Shown here: positions 36,903 through 45,831 of the stretch, piece after piece
Layout of the letters: each line of letters begins with the position of its first letter
Numbering within the stretch: the stretch's first letter is position 1
From: Mycobacterium sp. 4858
Lineage (GTDB): Bacteria > Actinomycetota > Actinomycetes > Mycobacteriales > Mycobacteriaceae
Direction of reading: 5' to 3'
Assembly (NCBI RefSeq): GCF_900240975.1
Contig: NZ_LT968776.1
Location: 3,221,092 to 3,285,091, forward strand
DNA length: 64,000 nt
Position numbers and translations under genes: made by a program
The notes under the pieces: generated by a model
Told to the model about the DNA's origin: nothing
What the model saw: only the letters and a program-made list of their open reading frames with translations
Database searches by the model: none

Positions 36903-37008
36903 GGCACAAATTGTTCAAACCGCAGCTACCGATGTCCAGTGCGTTTTGTGCATCCCAACGTTGCGTAAACCGCAGCGCGCGACGAGTGTCGAGTGTCAAA
37001 CTGGCGCC

Positions 37009-37929
37009 ATGGAACTGCGCCACCTGCGTTGTTTTGTCGCGGTCGCTGAAGAGCAGCACTTCGGCCGGGCAGCCCAGCGTTTGCATCTGACCCCGGCACC
37101 GGTCAGCCGCGCCGTGCGGGCGCTGGAGACCGAACTCGGGGTGGACTTGTTCATTCGCGAACACCATGACGTGCGCCTGACGGCCGCGGGTTTAGCGCTT
37201 TGCGAACGAGCTGCTGAAGTCGTGCGTCATGCTGACTCGCTGGGCGACTACGCGCGATCGTTAGGGTATGAAGCGCTCGCGATAACGGTTGGCGCATTTC
37301 ATCTTTCGCCACCGACGGTCTTAGACCGCACGGTGGATGCGCTGCGCGACCTAACAACGTCGAATGTCGAGGTTCAACTCGTTGAACCGGACCAGCTGCC
37401 GCGCCGGCTTGCGGCCGGCACGCTGGATTTCGCATTGGTGAACCCGACGTCCGACTGCGCCGGGCTGCCGTACCAGCAGGTGGCCGTTTTCGACTACGTG
37501 CTCGTCATGCGCGGCGACGACCCGCTCGCCGCGCGTGACCACATCGACTGGGGGGACCTCGCCCGACGTGAAGTGACACTGCCGCCCGATACGCCGTTCC
37601 CCTCGGTGCTCAACAACCTGCACCACTTCATGGTCTGCCACAGCGTGACACGGTTCGACCGCATTGACAGCCTCGACGTGGCCGCGATGGCAAGCCGGAT
37701 CCGCACTCATCGCACCGTGATTCCGTCGCTGAGCCTAGAGGCCGGCGGGCCGTGGCGGGTATTCGACGACCCAGCGTTCGCGGTGCGCCCGTTCGGCGAA
37801 CCACCGCCGCCCTACGTCCTTTCGCTGGCGTGGAGCCCCCGCGCCCCGCAGCGGTGGGGCATCGATCCAGGGGACATCCTTGCCGCGATCGCCGGCCGCA
37901 ATCCCGCATATAACCACGCAGACAGGTAG
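37009..37929 (+). CDS. LysR-family regulator
   Basis: A 306-residue LysR protein. ELRHLRCFVAVAEEQHFGRA and APVSRAVRALETELGVDLFI form the winged helix-turn-helix; the rest is a periplasmic-binding-like effector domain. ATG 37009 gives the canonical MELRHLRCF start; a longer frame would overlap the divergent promoter. By position it controls the hydrolase at 35949-36902. TTTTGTGCA at 36940 and TGCGTAAA at 36962 form an imperfect inverted repeat that could be its site. Confidence 0.9.
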   Translation: MELRHLRCFVAVAEEQHFGRAAQRLHLTPAPVSRAVRALETELGVDLFIREHHDVRLTAAGLALCERAAEVVRHADSLGDYARSLGYEALAITVGAFHLSPPTVLDRTVDALRDLTTSNVEVQLVEPDQLPRRLAAGTLDFALVNPTSDCAGLPYQQVAVFDYVLVMRGDDPLAARDHIDWGDLARREVTLPPDTPFPSVLNNLHHFMVCHSVTRFDRIDSLDVAAMASRIRTHRTVIPSLSLEAGGPWRVFDDPAFAVRPFGEPPPPYVLSLAWSPRAPQRWGIDPGDILAAIAGRNPAYNHADR

Positions 37930-38129
37930 GCGGGTCTCTCGCCTTCCGAACCAGACTGTGAGTGCGCCGCTCCCAGACCCCGGAAGGACCCGACGAGCTA
38001 ATCCCGGATCAGGACTCGACATACATAGGCCTTCGCCCTGACATGAGCCGCTTCGCTCCTTCGTTGCACTGACCATTACGGTGCTGCACCCGAACGGATT
38101 CACCACCGAACTGATCGGACCCTGCGAAC

Positions 38130-38330
38130 AATTCTGCTGCCACGCCTTAACCCGCACCGCGCGGGCGTTCGCTAGTCGGTAGGACTCGGTGCCGGTCTCA
38201 ATGATGTTGCTGGCGAACGTCAAACGGTCCACGATCGCCGCGCACAGCCGCAGATCGGTGAAGGTCTTGGTCCAGCTCGAGAAGGAGTTGTGCTCGCGAT
38301 GGCGACGTTGGCGGTTTACTCGCGCTCGGT
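38130..38330 (-). mobile_element. IS21-type IstB relic
   Basis: Minus strand reads SSWTKTFTDLRLCAAIVDRL and LTFASNIIETGTESYRLANA, the C-terminal end of the IS21 helper ATPase IstB as found in actinobacteria. The Walker motifs and the istA gene are missing. The surrounding 37930-38129 holds nothing recognisable. Confidence 0.72.
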
Positions 38331-38678
38331 GAGAACCTGGAAAGGCATCTCCGTAGCGCGACGACCGTGGCGGCCCACCTCCAGGGCCGCCCGCGCCAAG
38401 CCACGGTCAACTCCGTCGGCGACCCGGTCAGGTCGACAGCTTCGAGCGCCGCATGATCGCGGAAGTGGTCGGCCGCTTAGTCAGCCCAGGTAACCGGGAC
38501 GCCAGGCGCCGAGCACTGCCTCGAGCTCGTCTCCGGCAGGATGTTTATCAACCGACGACGTAGGAGCCGTTGACCGATTCGTTGTTGTTTGCATAGAAGC
38601 AATCCTGGACTCGTCCGCGAGGTCCTATTCCCCTTCGATGACTGCCCAAGGGCTGGAGTAGCCCTCTACCCGATGGCG
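38331..38678. other. No intact gene
   Basis: About 350 bases of broken frames between the IstB relic and the end of the AveC-like gene. A minus-strand piece HPAGDELEAVLGAWRPGYLG near 38480-38540 looks like the C-terminus of some lost protein; not identified. Confidence 0.4.
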
Positions 38679-39812
38679 CTATCGGCCTAGGTAGAGATCG
38701 ACCCACGTGCTGCCGTCGCCAGGAATGTCGTTCGGCGAACCTGGCTGACCGCCGGTCGGTATCGGCCGCCCATGCGCCGGGTCCGGGCAGAGATAAGGCG
38801 TTCCCTGACCGCACATCCCATTTCTCAGATGGGAGGGGTACATCTCCCAGTTGTCGTTATCGTTTTGCAGGCCAATCCAAATGAACACGATGTTGTAGGC
38901 GAAGTACCCGATGTTGGTCACGGCGGCGACGGCCAGGATCTGCAGGGCGGCCTTGGTCTTGCTGGATACATTGAGCCGCTCCACGCCCCGCTCGACCACC
39001 GACTGACCGCGATCATCGCGGTAGAACCGCAGCACCATCAACGGCGCCCAGCCAAGGGCGCCCCACACGATCGGTTCGTAAAGAGGGAACTGATGGGTCG
39101 TGCCCTTCAACAGCGTCAACCAGCCGACGGTGTCTGGATATGCAATGACGTGCAAACTGGTGAGGGCCACCTCGTTGAGATCCATGACTGCCATGAAGGC
39201 AATCGACCATGCAATAACGCCCAGCTTGCCTGTCTGTGGCCACCGCCTCATCACAAATTTGCGCAGGAACGCGCACCCGATCATGCACAGCGCAGCGCTC
39301 CAGATGAAGCCGACCCCGATGAGGATGGTGGGCTCGGGCATGAGGTTGCCACGCGGGGACACCCACCCGGGCATGTCGGTTGTCCACGAGCCAAAGTTCA
39401 CCATCAACGACGAGTATGAGAACTGCGGCAGGATGTAGTTGAGGATCGGATCCCATTGGATTAGCAGCAGATAGGCGATGATAAGGATGGCGTCAAACGT
39501 CAAGCGCCTTTCGCGAATACACTGACGTCCTACGTAAACCAGGGTGCCGACGACCGTGATCACCGTGAACACCTGGAACGCAATGCAGAATTTAAGGTCG
39601 TTACCCAAGTCGGGGTTGTGGTCACCGATCGGTGTCGGTGTGGCGCGCCCCCCCAGGATCCAGCTCGCCGCGACATAGATGGCCAGGCCGACAAACGTCG
39701 CACCGACTGTCGCCCACACAACGATCGGGGGGATGGTGCGGACCCGCGGCGCCCTCTTCGTCTTGGCGGCAACGGACCACCCACGCGACGGTTCAACTTC
39801 GACCGCAGCCAT
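38679..39812 (-). CDS. AveC-like (spirocyclase family) membrane protein
   Basis: A 377-residue integral membrane protein with about seven helices, matching the AveC family, named after the avermectin dehydratase/spirocyclase. Landmarks: PPIVVWATVGATFVGLAIYV as first helix, LLIQWDPILNYILPQFSYSS, WTTDMPGWVSPRGNLMPEP, and a C-terminal polar segment with CGQGTPYLCPDPAHG. AveC shapes a polyketide spiroketal; homologues in mycobacteria have no known substrate. AAGGAGG precedes ATG 39812. Two palindromes lie upstream: a perfect 14-mer and one of the shared 20-bp operators, overlapping a TTGATA-16-TAGATT promoter. Predicted to act on a cyclic substrate or intermediate of this island (inference). Confidence 0.82.
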   Translation of the reverse strand: MAAVEVEPSRGWSVAAKTKRAPRVRTIPPIVVWATVGATFVGLAIYVAASWILGGRATPTPIGDHNPDLGNDLKFCIAFQVFTVITVVGTLVYVGRQCIRERRLTFDAILIIAYLLLIQWDPILNYILPQFSYSSLMVNFGSWTTDMPGWVSPRGNLMPEPTILIGVGFIWSAALCMIGCAFLRKFVMRRWPQTGKLGVIAWSIAFMAVMDLNEVALTSLHVIAYPDTVGWLTLLKGTTHQFPLYEPIVWGALGWAPLMVLRFYRDDRGQSVVERGVERLNVSSKTKAALQILAVAAVTNIGYFAYNIVFIWIGLQNDNDNWEMYPSHLRNGMCGQGTPYLCPDPAHGRPIPTGGQPGSPNDIPGDGSTWVDLYLGR

Positions 39813-39827
39813 ACAACGCCTCCTTGC

Positions 39828-39841
39828 GTTATCGCGATAAC
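39828..39841. promoter_or_regulatory. Perfect 14-bp palindrome GTTATCGCGATAAC
   Basis: Sits between the promoter and the ribosome site of the AveC-like gene, 16 bases before its ATG. Position fits a repressor operator distinct from the 20-bp class. Confidence 0.65.
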
Positions 39842-39855
39842 CGTCCGAGAGTTAG

Positions 39856-39883
39856 AATCTACCATTTATTAGAAAATTATCAA
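39856..39883 (-). promoter_or_regulatory. Promoter with shared 20-bp operator, AveC-like gene
   Basis: The operator AATCTACCATTTATTAGAAA is 39856-39875. On the minus strand TTGATA (39883-39878), 16 bases, TAGATT (39861-39856) makes a good -35/-10 pair, with the -10 being one operator half. Binding there would block transcription. Confidence 0.68.
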
Positions 39884-40089
39884 TAGCGCTGGTGCGCGTG
39901 AGTGCCATCGGCGCGGCGCCGAATCTGTCCGTCGTCCTTTTCTCAGGCGGGCCGAAACCGAGTGCGCGAGAGCTGCTGCCCTAGGCGAGATTTGAGATGC
40001 CTATATCGCGGAGAGGTCAACTAGCTTAGCTAATTGCGCAGAGAATCTGTCGTAGAACAGGAACAAGTGATCACCACCGACAGGCCAGC

Positions 40090-40220
40090 GTGGGCTGATT
40101 GATCTTGTACTCGACTGCGAGTGGACGCTCGACGGTATACGCGTTCAGGGTGGTGTTGTCCGGGAAGTACTGCCGCAGAAAACGATTGGTGTCTTCGTTG
40201 CTGCGCTGGCGGAGCGTGAG
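40090..40220 (-). mobile_element. IS30-family transposase relic
   Basis: Minus strand reads QRSNEDTNRFLRQYFPDNTT and LNAYTVE, matching the conserved IS30 stretch (QRGSNENTNGLLRQYFPKGTDLS). Only about 40 codons remain. Confidence 0.75.
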
Positions 40221-40287
40221 CCACTATCGTGGCCGATGTCGCCGGCTTGGCGCCACACACGGCAACGCAACAAGCCCGTCGACACCT

Positions 40288-42747
40288 TTAACCGCATGCG
40301 ATGATCCCTCGCGACCGCAGATCAGCGATCTGGTTGTCGTCGATGCCGATCTCGCTCAGAATTGCGGTCGTGTGCTGACCCACGGTGCAGCCTCCGCTGG
40401 CCTTTGTCAACGACCGGGAGAACCGGTAAAGCGGTGCCAGCCGAAGATGTTTGTCGAAGATGGGACTGTCAGCTTCCACCGAATACCCAGCATCGCGGCA
40501 CGTGTCGCTTTGCAGGACGATGCCCGAATTGCGGTCGGCGACTTCGACGCATCCGACGTCCTGTGCGGTCAGCTCGTACTCCCACTCGAGTTTGGTCTTC
40601 GTCAGGAAGACCTGTTCCAAGACGCGTGCCAAGACATCGTCGTTGCGTGCCCGTGATGCGGTATCGACGAAGCGCTCGTCGCCCAGCAGGTCGACGTAGG
40701 CCTGCATAGCCTTCGCGAAAGGTTCCCATTCTCGCGCCAGGGGAGCGGCGAGAAACACCCAACCGTCGGCGGCGCGGTACAGCCGGTAGAGGGCCGTGAG
40801 GCCGAGGAACTCCGCGTCGGCTGTCGGCACCGGCGGCTGGTCGCGATAGCTGACGTTCGACCAGATGAGGGCGTTCTGAACCGTGCCCAGCATGGTGGTT
40901 TCGGTGTGGTGCATATCGATGCCGCGCCGCTTCGCGTAAAGGCACACGAGCAACGCGGAGGCGACACCCAGCGCGGCGATACCGTCGGCCTGCACCGCAG
41001 AAATCGTTCCGCCGGAGAACAGCGTGGCGGCCGTGCGGTGCAGGTCATCCAAGTCGGTCGGCGGGTGCATTGCGTCGCCGCTGTCGAGAACGGCCAGACC
41101 GGACGCCGCGGCGATGGACGGTGCGTACGCGGGTCGATGTCCGAATGGCCCATCGAGGCCGTAGCCGGAGGTGCTCAGGACTACCAAATCGGGGTTTATC
41201 GCCTTGAGCGTAGCTTCGTCGATCTTGGCTCGTTCAGCTGCTTGCCCGCGGAAGCACTGAACGACGATGTCGCAACGCTTTACCAGCTCGTATATCAGGC
41301 TGAGCCCCTCTGGTTTGGTGAAGTCGACCGCGCAGCTTTCCTTGCCTTGCAGCACCTTTGCACCACCAGCCTCCGGGAACGGAAGCATGTTTCGGATGTT
41401 GTCGCCGTCGAGCGGTTCGACTTTGATTACCCGCGCACCGAGGTCGGTGAGCAGCGTGGCGCCGTAGGGCCCGGCGAACATCGAACCGAATTCGAGGATC
41501 GTCGTCCCATGTAGAGGAAGTCCCGCAGCGACCTCACCGGCCGCAGGGAGGTTGGGCGGCTCCCGGCGCAACCCCCACACCGACGCATTGTGCTGTCCTA
41601 CGCCCGGAGCTGGACGCAACGCCGCGAGTGGCTGGCCATCGGAGTGGATCAACGTCGACGGCTGGTGCACCGGGCCAAGCTCGGGGTCGTCCACAGTCAC
41701 AGCTCGGCCTTGATGAAGAGTCTGGGGATGGTTCAGTGACTCGCTGGGTGTGCGGAAAATCTCGGCACTTAGATTTTCGTTTGCATCGAATGCCTGCTGC
41801 CATTCCGCGAGAGTGCGCGCCCTGACCCGCTCGATCATCAGGTCCCAGAATTCCGTGCGCAGTTCTTGCGTGGGTAGCGTGGGAAAACCCTCCCATTTTG
41901 GGTTCGCAAGTTCGGTCAACAAGTCGAGCTCTGTTAGCCAGGCATGCATCAATCGCGGCGATACCTGGGCGAACTGCAACCAGCGACCGTCTTTGGTGGG
42001 GGCCGCCAAGACCGAATACACCAGGGGGATCAGCGGGCGGCTCTGTTCGTCGTACACCGCGCCCGCTGGTTCGAAGGCGCCCGGATACCGGTCGAGCACT
42101 AATTCGTGGAACCAGTTCCAGGTATCGTTCGCCCCCACGCCCGTTACGAGATTGGATTCGACGACTTGACCGCGACCGCTCGAATCCCGCTCGATCAATG
42201 CTGCCAGGATTCCTTGCACGGCGGCGTGGGCCGCGCCCCAAGACGCATAGGGGGCCGAGACGTAGGCAGGCCCGCTTCGTGGGGTGACGCCACGCTTCTC
42301 GTGCATGATGCCGATCTTGGCCAGGACCAACGCTTCCCAGCCCTTGTAGTTTCGCCACGGGCCTTTCGACCCCCACCCGGTAATCGACGCGTGCACAAGT
42401 CTGGGGCAGCGCTGTGTCACCAATTCGGGCGTGAGTCCGAGGCGGCTCCCGTCCGCCGGCCGCGCGGTCGTCACGAGCACATCGGCGTTTTCTAGCAGCT
42501 GCCAGAGTCGTTGACGGTCGTCAGGTTCGTGGACATCGAGGGTGACCGAACGTCTGCCGCGTAGCAGCGCGGGCCATCCCGGGAGCTGTCGGAGGGAGCT
42601 GCCGTCGGGCGGTTCAACCAGGATTACGTTGGCGCCGCAATCGGCGAGGAACTGCGAGGTGTATGCGCCCGCCAGGGTGGTGGACATATCGACAACCAGC
42701 AAATCAGCGAGGGGCGGCCGGCCCGGTGCCGGAGTTACTGCTGCCAT
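40288..42747 (-). CDS. Two-domain fused class III CoA-transferase
   Basis: An 819-residue protein made of two CaiB/BaiF domains in tandem (about residues 10-370 and 390-819). Each begins with the family signature: LLVVDMSTTLAGAYTSQFLA and TTILEFGSMFAGPYGATLLT. The second keeps the catalytic-type aspartate in VQADGIAALGVASALL; the matching place in the first reads SAPYASWGAAHAAVQGILAA, with no aspartate. So only one half may be catalytic, and the other may serve as a structural partner, replacing the usual interlocked dimer. Two tandem palindromes at 42816-42848 lie upstream. Probably activates an acid as its CoA ester. Confidence 0.9.
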   Translation of the reverse strand: MAAVTPAPGRPPLADLLVVDMSTTLAGAYTSQFLADCGANVILVEPPDGSSLRQLPGWPALLRGRRSVTLDVHEPDDRQRLWQLLENADVLVTTARPADGSRLGLTPELVTQRCPRLVHASITGWGSKGPWRNYKGWEALVLAKIGIMHEKRGVTPRSGPAYVSAPYASWGAAHAAVQGILAALIERDSSGRGQVVESNLVTGVGANDTWNWFHELVLDRYPGAFEPAGAVYDEQSRPLIPLVYSVLAAPTKDGRWLQFAQVSPRLMHAWLTELDLLTELANPKWEGFPTLPTQELRTEFWDLMIERVRARTLAEWQQAFDANENLSAEIFRTPSESLNHPQTLHQGRAVTVDDPELGPVHQPSTLIHSDGQPLAALRPAPGVGQHNASVWGLRREPPNLPAAGEVAAGLPLHGTTILEFGSMFAGPYGATLLTDLGARVIKVEPLDGDNIRNMLPFPEAGGAKVLQGKESCAVDFTKPEGLSLIYELVKRCDIVVQCFRGQAAERAKIDEATLKAINPDLVVLSTSGYGLDGPFGHRPAYAPSIAAASGLAVLDSGDAMHPPTDLDDLHRTAATLFSGGTISAVQADGIAALGVASALLVCLYAKRRGIDMHHTETTMLGTVQNALIWSNVSYRDQPPVPTADAEFLGLTALYRLYRAADGWVFLAAPLAREWEPFAKAMQAYVDLLGDERFVDTASRARNDDVLARVLEQVFLTKTKLEWEYELTAQDVGCVEVADRNSGIVLQSDTCRDAGYSVEADSPIFDKHLRLAPLYRFSRSLTKASGGCTVGQHTTAILSEIGIDDNQIADLRSRGIIACG

Positions 42748-42815
42748 AAACGCTCCTCATGGGGAAAGACGCATGGTGTGACGTGTGTAACGCCAGGATG
42801 ACACCCGAAACGGTT

Positions 42816-42848
42816 AAATGTCAAAACATTTGATGAACTGTCAAGACA
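42816..42848. promoter_or_regulatory. Two tandem TGTCAARACA operators
   Basis: AAATGTCAAAACATTT (42816-42831) contains TGTCAAAACA; TGTCAAGACA, a perfect palindrome, recurs at 42839-42848. The repeats are 20 bases apart, two helical turns, so two dimers could bind the same face about 70-100 bases before the CoA-transferase start. Confidence 0.62.
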
Positions 42849-43142
42849 TTACTCGCGAGCCTCTCCGGCGCCCGAGGCAGCGCCATCGACCCAACCCAGA
42901 TGCGCGGCGAGGGTGCGCACGTCGAAGACATCGCTGTCGGGGACCTGTTGGCGGACCGTCTTCGACTTATCTTGTGGTGCAACCACTATCGGGCACGAGG
43001 ACGCCTGGCGACAATCTAATGGATCAGTGGCTGCTCGGTGAGTTCGGCGACGACCCGAACCGCTACACGGACGCCAAGTCTCGCAGAAACTACACCGGCA
43101 CTTCACCATTGAACGTCGGGTGTGACCGGGAATCTCCATGTG
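42849..43142. other. No intact gene
   Basis: Minus-strand frame ending DVRTLAAHLGWVDGAASGAG looks protein-like near 42855-42990, but has no credible start and no known family. Likely debris left by the event that truncated the hydrolase copy next to it. Confidence 0.4.
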
Positions 43143-43300
43143 TCAGTAGTGCTTGTCGTACAACCCTCCCGCCAGACGTGCCAGGATCGCCGGTGCCTCC
43201 AGTGGTTGGGCCGGGAGGAAGGCTGACGCCGCTTGTGTGAGCCGTTCGCTGCCGATGACGTCGGAGACGTCGAAATTCAAGGTAGGGGCATTGATGGTCC
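43143..43300 (-). pseudogene. N-terminal fragment of alpha/beta-hydrolase
   Basis: Reads LNFDVSDVIGSERLTQAASA and FLPAQPLEAPAILARLAGGLYDKHY then a stop. This parallels LTFEVTASIETGERLTQTAW and LLCLAGGLYDKRY of the intact hydrolase at 35949-36902. Only about 50 of 317 codons remain; the nucleophile is absent. Follows the DUF2889 gene in the same operon direction. Confidence 0.75.
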
Positions 43301-43315
43301 ATTCGCCGGTTGTTC

Positions 43316-44338
43316 TCAGGGGGTGCTCAGCAGCGGGATCAGCGCCGCGGTATCGGCGACGCTGCGCAGCAGATCGTTCAGGTGCGTGCACGTCGACGTG
43401 CCGGCCAGCTCCTGGCGGACCCGGAAGTGCAGCTCGTCCAGCCTCATTCCGGTGATGCGAGTTGCGCTCGCAACGGCGCCTGGACATTCCTGCCAAGGCA
43501 GAACTCTGGGTATCGCCTGCGAGTGCAGTATGACCCCCGTGTCTGCATCTACCGATGCATCGAGCGTGTATTCGTGGATGATGGTCTCGGTGCTGTCGGC
43601 GCGGACATAGCTGTCGCGAAACATCGCACTGATCGACACCTTTGAACTATCCGAGCAGGGTTGAACGTCAAGTCGGCGCCGTCGTCGCATCCCGTGAACA
43701 GGCAGCGGGGCCATGGCGTGCCAGGCGAGTGGATCGGCCGGGTCCTCGAGCGCAGGGGCCGGCGGGCCGGTCACGACGGCGGGGTCACCGCCCTCGAACG
43801 AGGTCATCAGCAGACCGCCGGTGACGAAGCCGGCGCACCGGTCGGCGATCGGCAGATAACCTGACTTCGCTGCGACTCCGAGCACTCCCGACGCTGACAG
43901 CGCATGACCGGAGATGAGTGTGGCGACGGGGACATCATCGAGCAACGTATAGCGCAAGTCGCGGCGTCGCCGCAGATCGGGCGCGGCCTTGTCAACCGCA
44001 GCGCGAAAGCCGCTCATCGCCGGCGCCCCACTGAGATTCATGTTGGCAACGATCGGTTCGACCTCGAGGTGCTGAACGACCCGAGCGAACGTCTCGACCG
44101 TCGCTTCCAGGCGGGCGTGGCCCACCTCCGTCGTGGTGCCGTCGCACGCCGTCTTGACGTCGCGTGCTCGGCCCGACAAGTAGACCGGATCTATGGAGCC
44201 GGTTTTGCGCGTCATATCGATGGAGCTGGTTCGCCGCACTGAGCCAGGCAGTAGTCGCGGCGTCCCTTGGGTCGGCTCGTGAATTCCATGCAACGGGTGC
44301 AGGCCGAAACGTGGCGTGCCTAAGTCGTCTCCGCTCAT
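43316..44338 (-). CDS. DUF2889 protein
   Basis: A 340-residue protein with DUF2889 landmarks: SVRRTSSIDMTR near the N-terminus, MRRRRRLDVQ in the middle, and a C-terminal VLPWQECPGAVASATRITGM with GTSTCTHLNDLLRS (Cys-x-His). DUF2889 genes recur in actinobacterial and proteobacterial clusters for degradation of steroids and other CoA-linked compounds, but have no proven activity. ATG 44338 lies 11 bases after the ALDH stop; an earlier start would overlap that gene. Last intact gene of a seven-gene leftward operon. Confidence 0.85.
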   Translation of the reverse strand: MSGDDLGTPRFGLHPLHGIHEPTQGTPRLLPGSVRRTSSIDMTRKTGSIDPVYLSGRARDVKTACDGTTTEVGHARLEATVETFARVVQHLEVEPIVANMNLSGAPAMSGFRAAVDKAAPDLRRRRDLRYTLLDDVPVATLISGHALSASGVLGVAAKSGYLPIADRCAGFVTGGLLMTSFEGGDPAVVTGPPAPALEDPADPLAWHAMAPLPVHGMRRRRRLDVQPCSDSSKVSISAMFRDSYVRADSTETIIHEYTLDASVDADTGVILHSQAIPRVLPWQECPGAVASATRITGMRLDELHFRVRQELAGTSTCTHLNDLLRSVADTAALIPLLSTP

Positions 44339-44349
44339 ACTTGGGCTAG

Positions 44350-45813
44350 TTAGGCGATGCTCACGCTCTTGGTCCACAGGAACTCGTCCAGCCCTTGCCG
44401 ACCGCCTTCCTTGCCCATACCGCTGATGCCGATACCCCCGAAGGGTCGGTGCACCCCCAGGTTAATGGCGCCGTTGATCAGGACTTCTCCAGTCTCGAGC
44501 GCTTCAACGACACGGTGGGCGCGTTTGAGATTGTTCGTGAACAGGCACCCGGACAGCCCGTAGGGGGTCCTGTTCGCGATCTCGATGGCTTCGTCTTCGG
44601 TGTCGAACGGCATGATCGACAGCACCGGACCGAAGACCTCTTTTTGCGCCAGTTCGGAATTGGGGTCGACGTCTGCGAACACCGTGGGCTGCAGGAAGTA
44701 TCCGTCCGCGAGGTCACCGCCGATGCGCTCACCGCCCGTGATCAATCGTGCGCCGTCCTGTTTGGCGCGGTCGATCATGCCCACGATCCGCTCCAGTGCT
44801 GCTTCATTCACGACAGGACCGCTCAGGGTGTCCAGATCGAACGGGTCACCCACTTTGATCATCGACGCGATCGCCGAGACTCGCGCGATGACGTCGTCAT
44901 AGAGCGGTCTTGCCACGATCATTCGGGTCGGAAGGGCGCAGCCCTGGCCGCTCATCAAGCCCACCGACATCATCGTTCCGTAGCCGCAGGCGAGGTCAAG
45001 ATCAGCGTCCTCGAAGATGATGTTGCCGGATTTGCCGCCGAGCTCCATGACTGCCGGCTTGATCTGCTCGGCACAGGTCGAGAGGATCTTGCGCGCCGTA
45101 TCCGGGCCGCCGGTAAAGGTGACTTTTTTGACGAGCGGATGGGCGACCAGCCTCGCCCCGGCTTCAGCGGATCCGGGAACCACGTTGATGACGCCGGCGG
45201 GAATACCGGCCTCTGCAGCGAGATCCGCGTACAGATTGGCGCTGAAAGGGGTGAGCTCGGACGGCTTGATCACCACGGTGTTGCCCGCGGCAAGTGCCGC
45301 AGGCACTTTCATCGCCAAGGAGATGAGGGGGCCGTTCCAGGTGATGATCACGCCGATCACCCCGTAAGGCTGACTGAGTGTATAGCTGAACTCACCGTGG
45401 GTTCGGAACGAGGACGCGATGTCACTGCTGATCTTGTCGGCCCAACCCGCGTAGTAACGCGTCCACTCGACCGACATCGCGACGAGCCCGCCCACCAACC
45501 CCGACGGCGTGCCGTTGTCAAAGGTACCGAGGCGGGTGAAGTCGTCGGTGTTTTGCTCGATCAGGTCTGCAAAGCGCATCAGAATACGCCTGCGCTCGGC
45601 CGGATTGGTCTGCCGCCAACCAAGAAACGCGCCGTGGGCGGCCTCGACAGCCTCGTCGATCTCGGCGGCGCCTGCCATGGGGATCTCGGCGTCGGGTGTC
45701 CCATCGCACGGGTTGATGTGTTGGTAGGTGCCTCCAGACGCGGTATGCCGTTTTTCGCCGCCGATCCTCAGCGAGACTTCCGGGCGCGGCGTTGCAAGTG
45801 TCGACGTAATCAT
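44350..45813 (-). CDS. NAD-dependent aldehyde dehydrogenase
   Basis: A 487-residue ALDH. VIITWNGPLISLAMKVPAAL is the cofactor segment, VMELGGKSGNIIFEDADLD the base region, and catalytic Cys292 is in SGQGCALPTRM. The end GGIGISGMGKEGGRQGLDEF is typical. It oxidises an aldehyde to an acid and lies third from the end of the operon led by an amidohydrolase and an aldolase-like thiolase; it could oxidise the aldehyde freed by that aldolase (inference). Confidence 0.92.
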   Translation of the reverse strand: MITSTLATPRPEVSLRIGGEKRHTASGGTYQHINPCDGTPDAEIPMAGAAEIDEAVEAAHGAFLGWRQTNPAERRRILMRFADLIEQNTDDFTRLGTFDNGTPSGLVGGLVAMSVEWTRYYAGWADKISSDIASSFRTHGEFSYTLSQPYGVIGVIITWNGPLISLAMKVPAALAAGNTVVIKPSELTPFSANLYADLAAEAGIPAGVINVVPGSAEAGARLVAHPLVKKVTFTGGPDTARKILSTCAEQIKPAVMELGGKSGNIIFEDADLDLACGYGTMMSVGLMSGQGCALPTRMIVARPLYDDVIARVSAIASMIKVGDPFDLDTLSGPVVNEAALERIVGMIDRAKQDGARLITGGERIGGDLADGYFLQPTVFADVDPNSELAQKEVFGPVLSIMPFDTEDEAIEIANRTPYGLSGCLFTNNLKRAHRVVEALETGEVLINGAINLGVHRPFGGIGISGMGKEGGRQGLDEFLWTKSVSIA

Positions 45814-45831
45814 TGGCTCTCCCGTTGTGTG

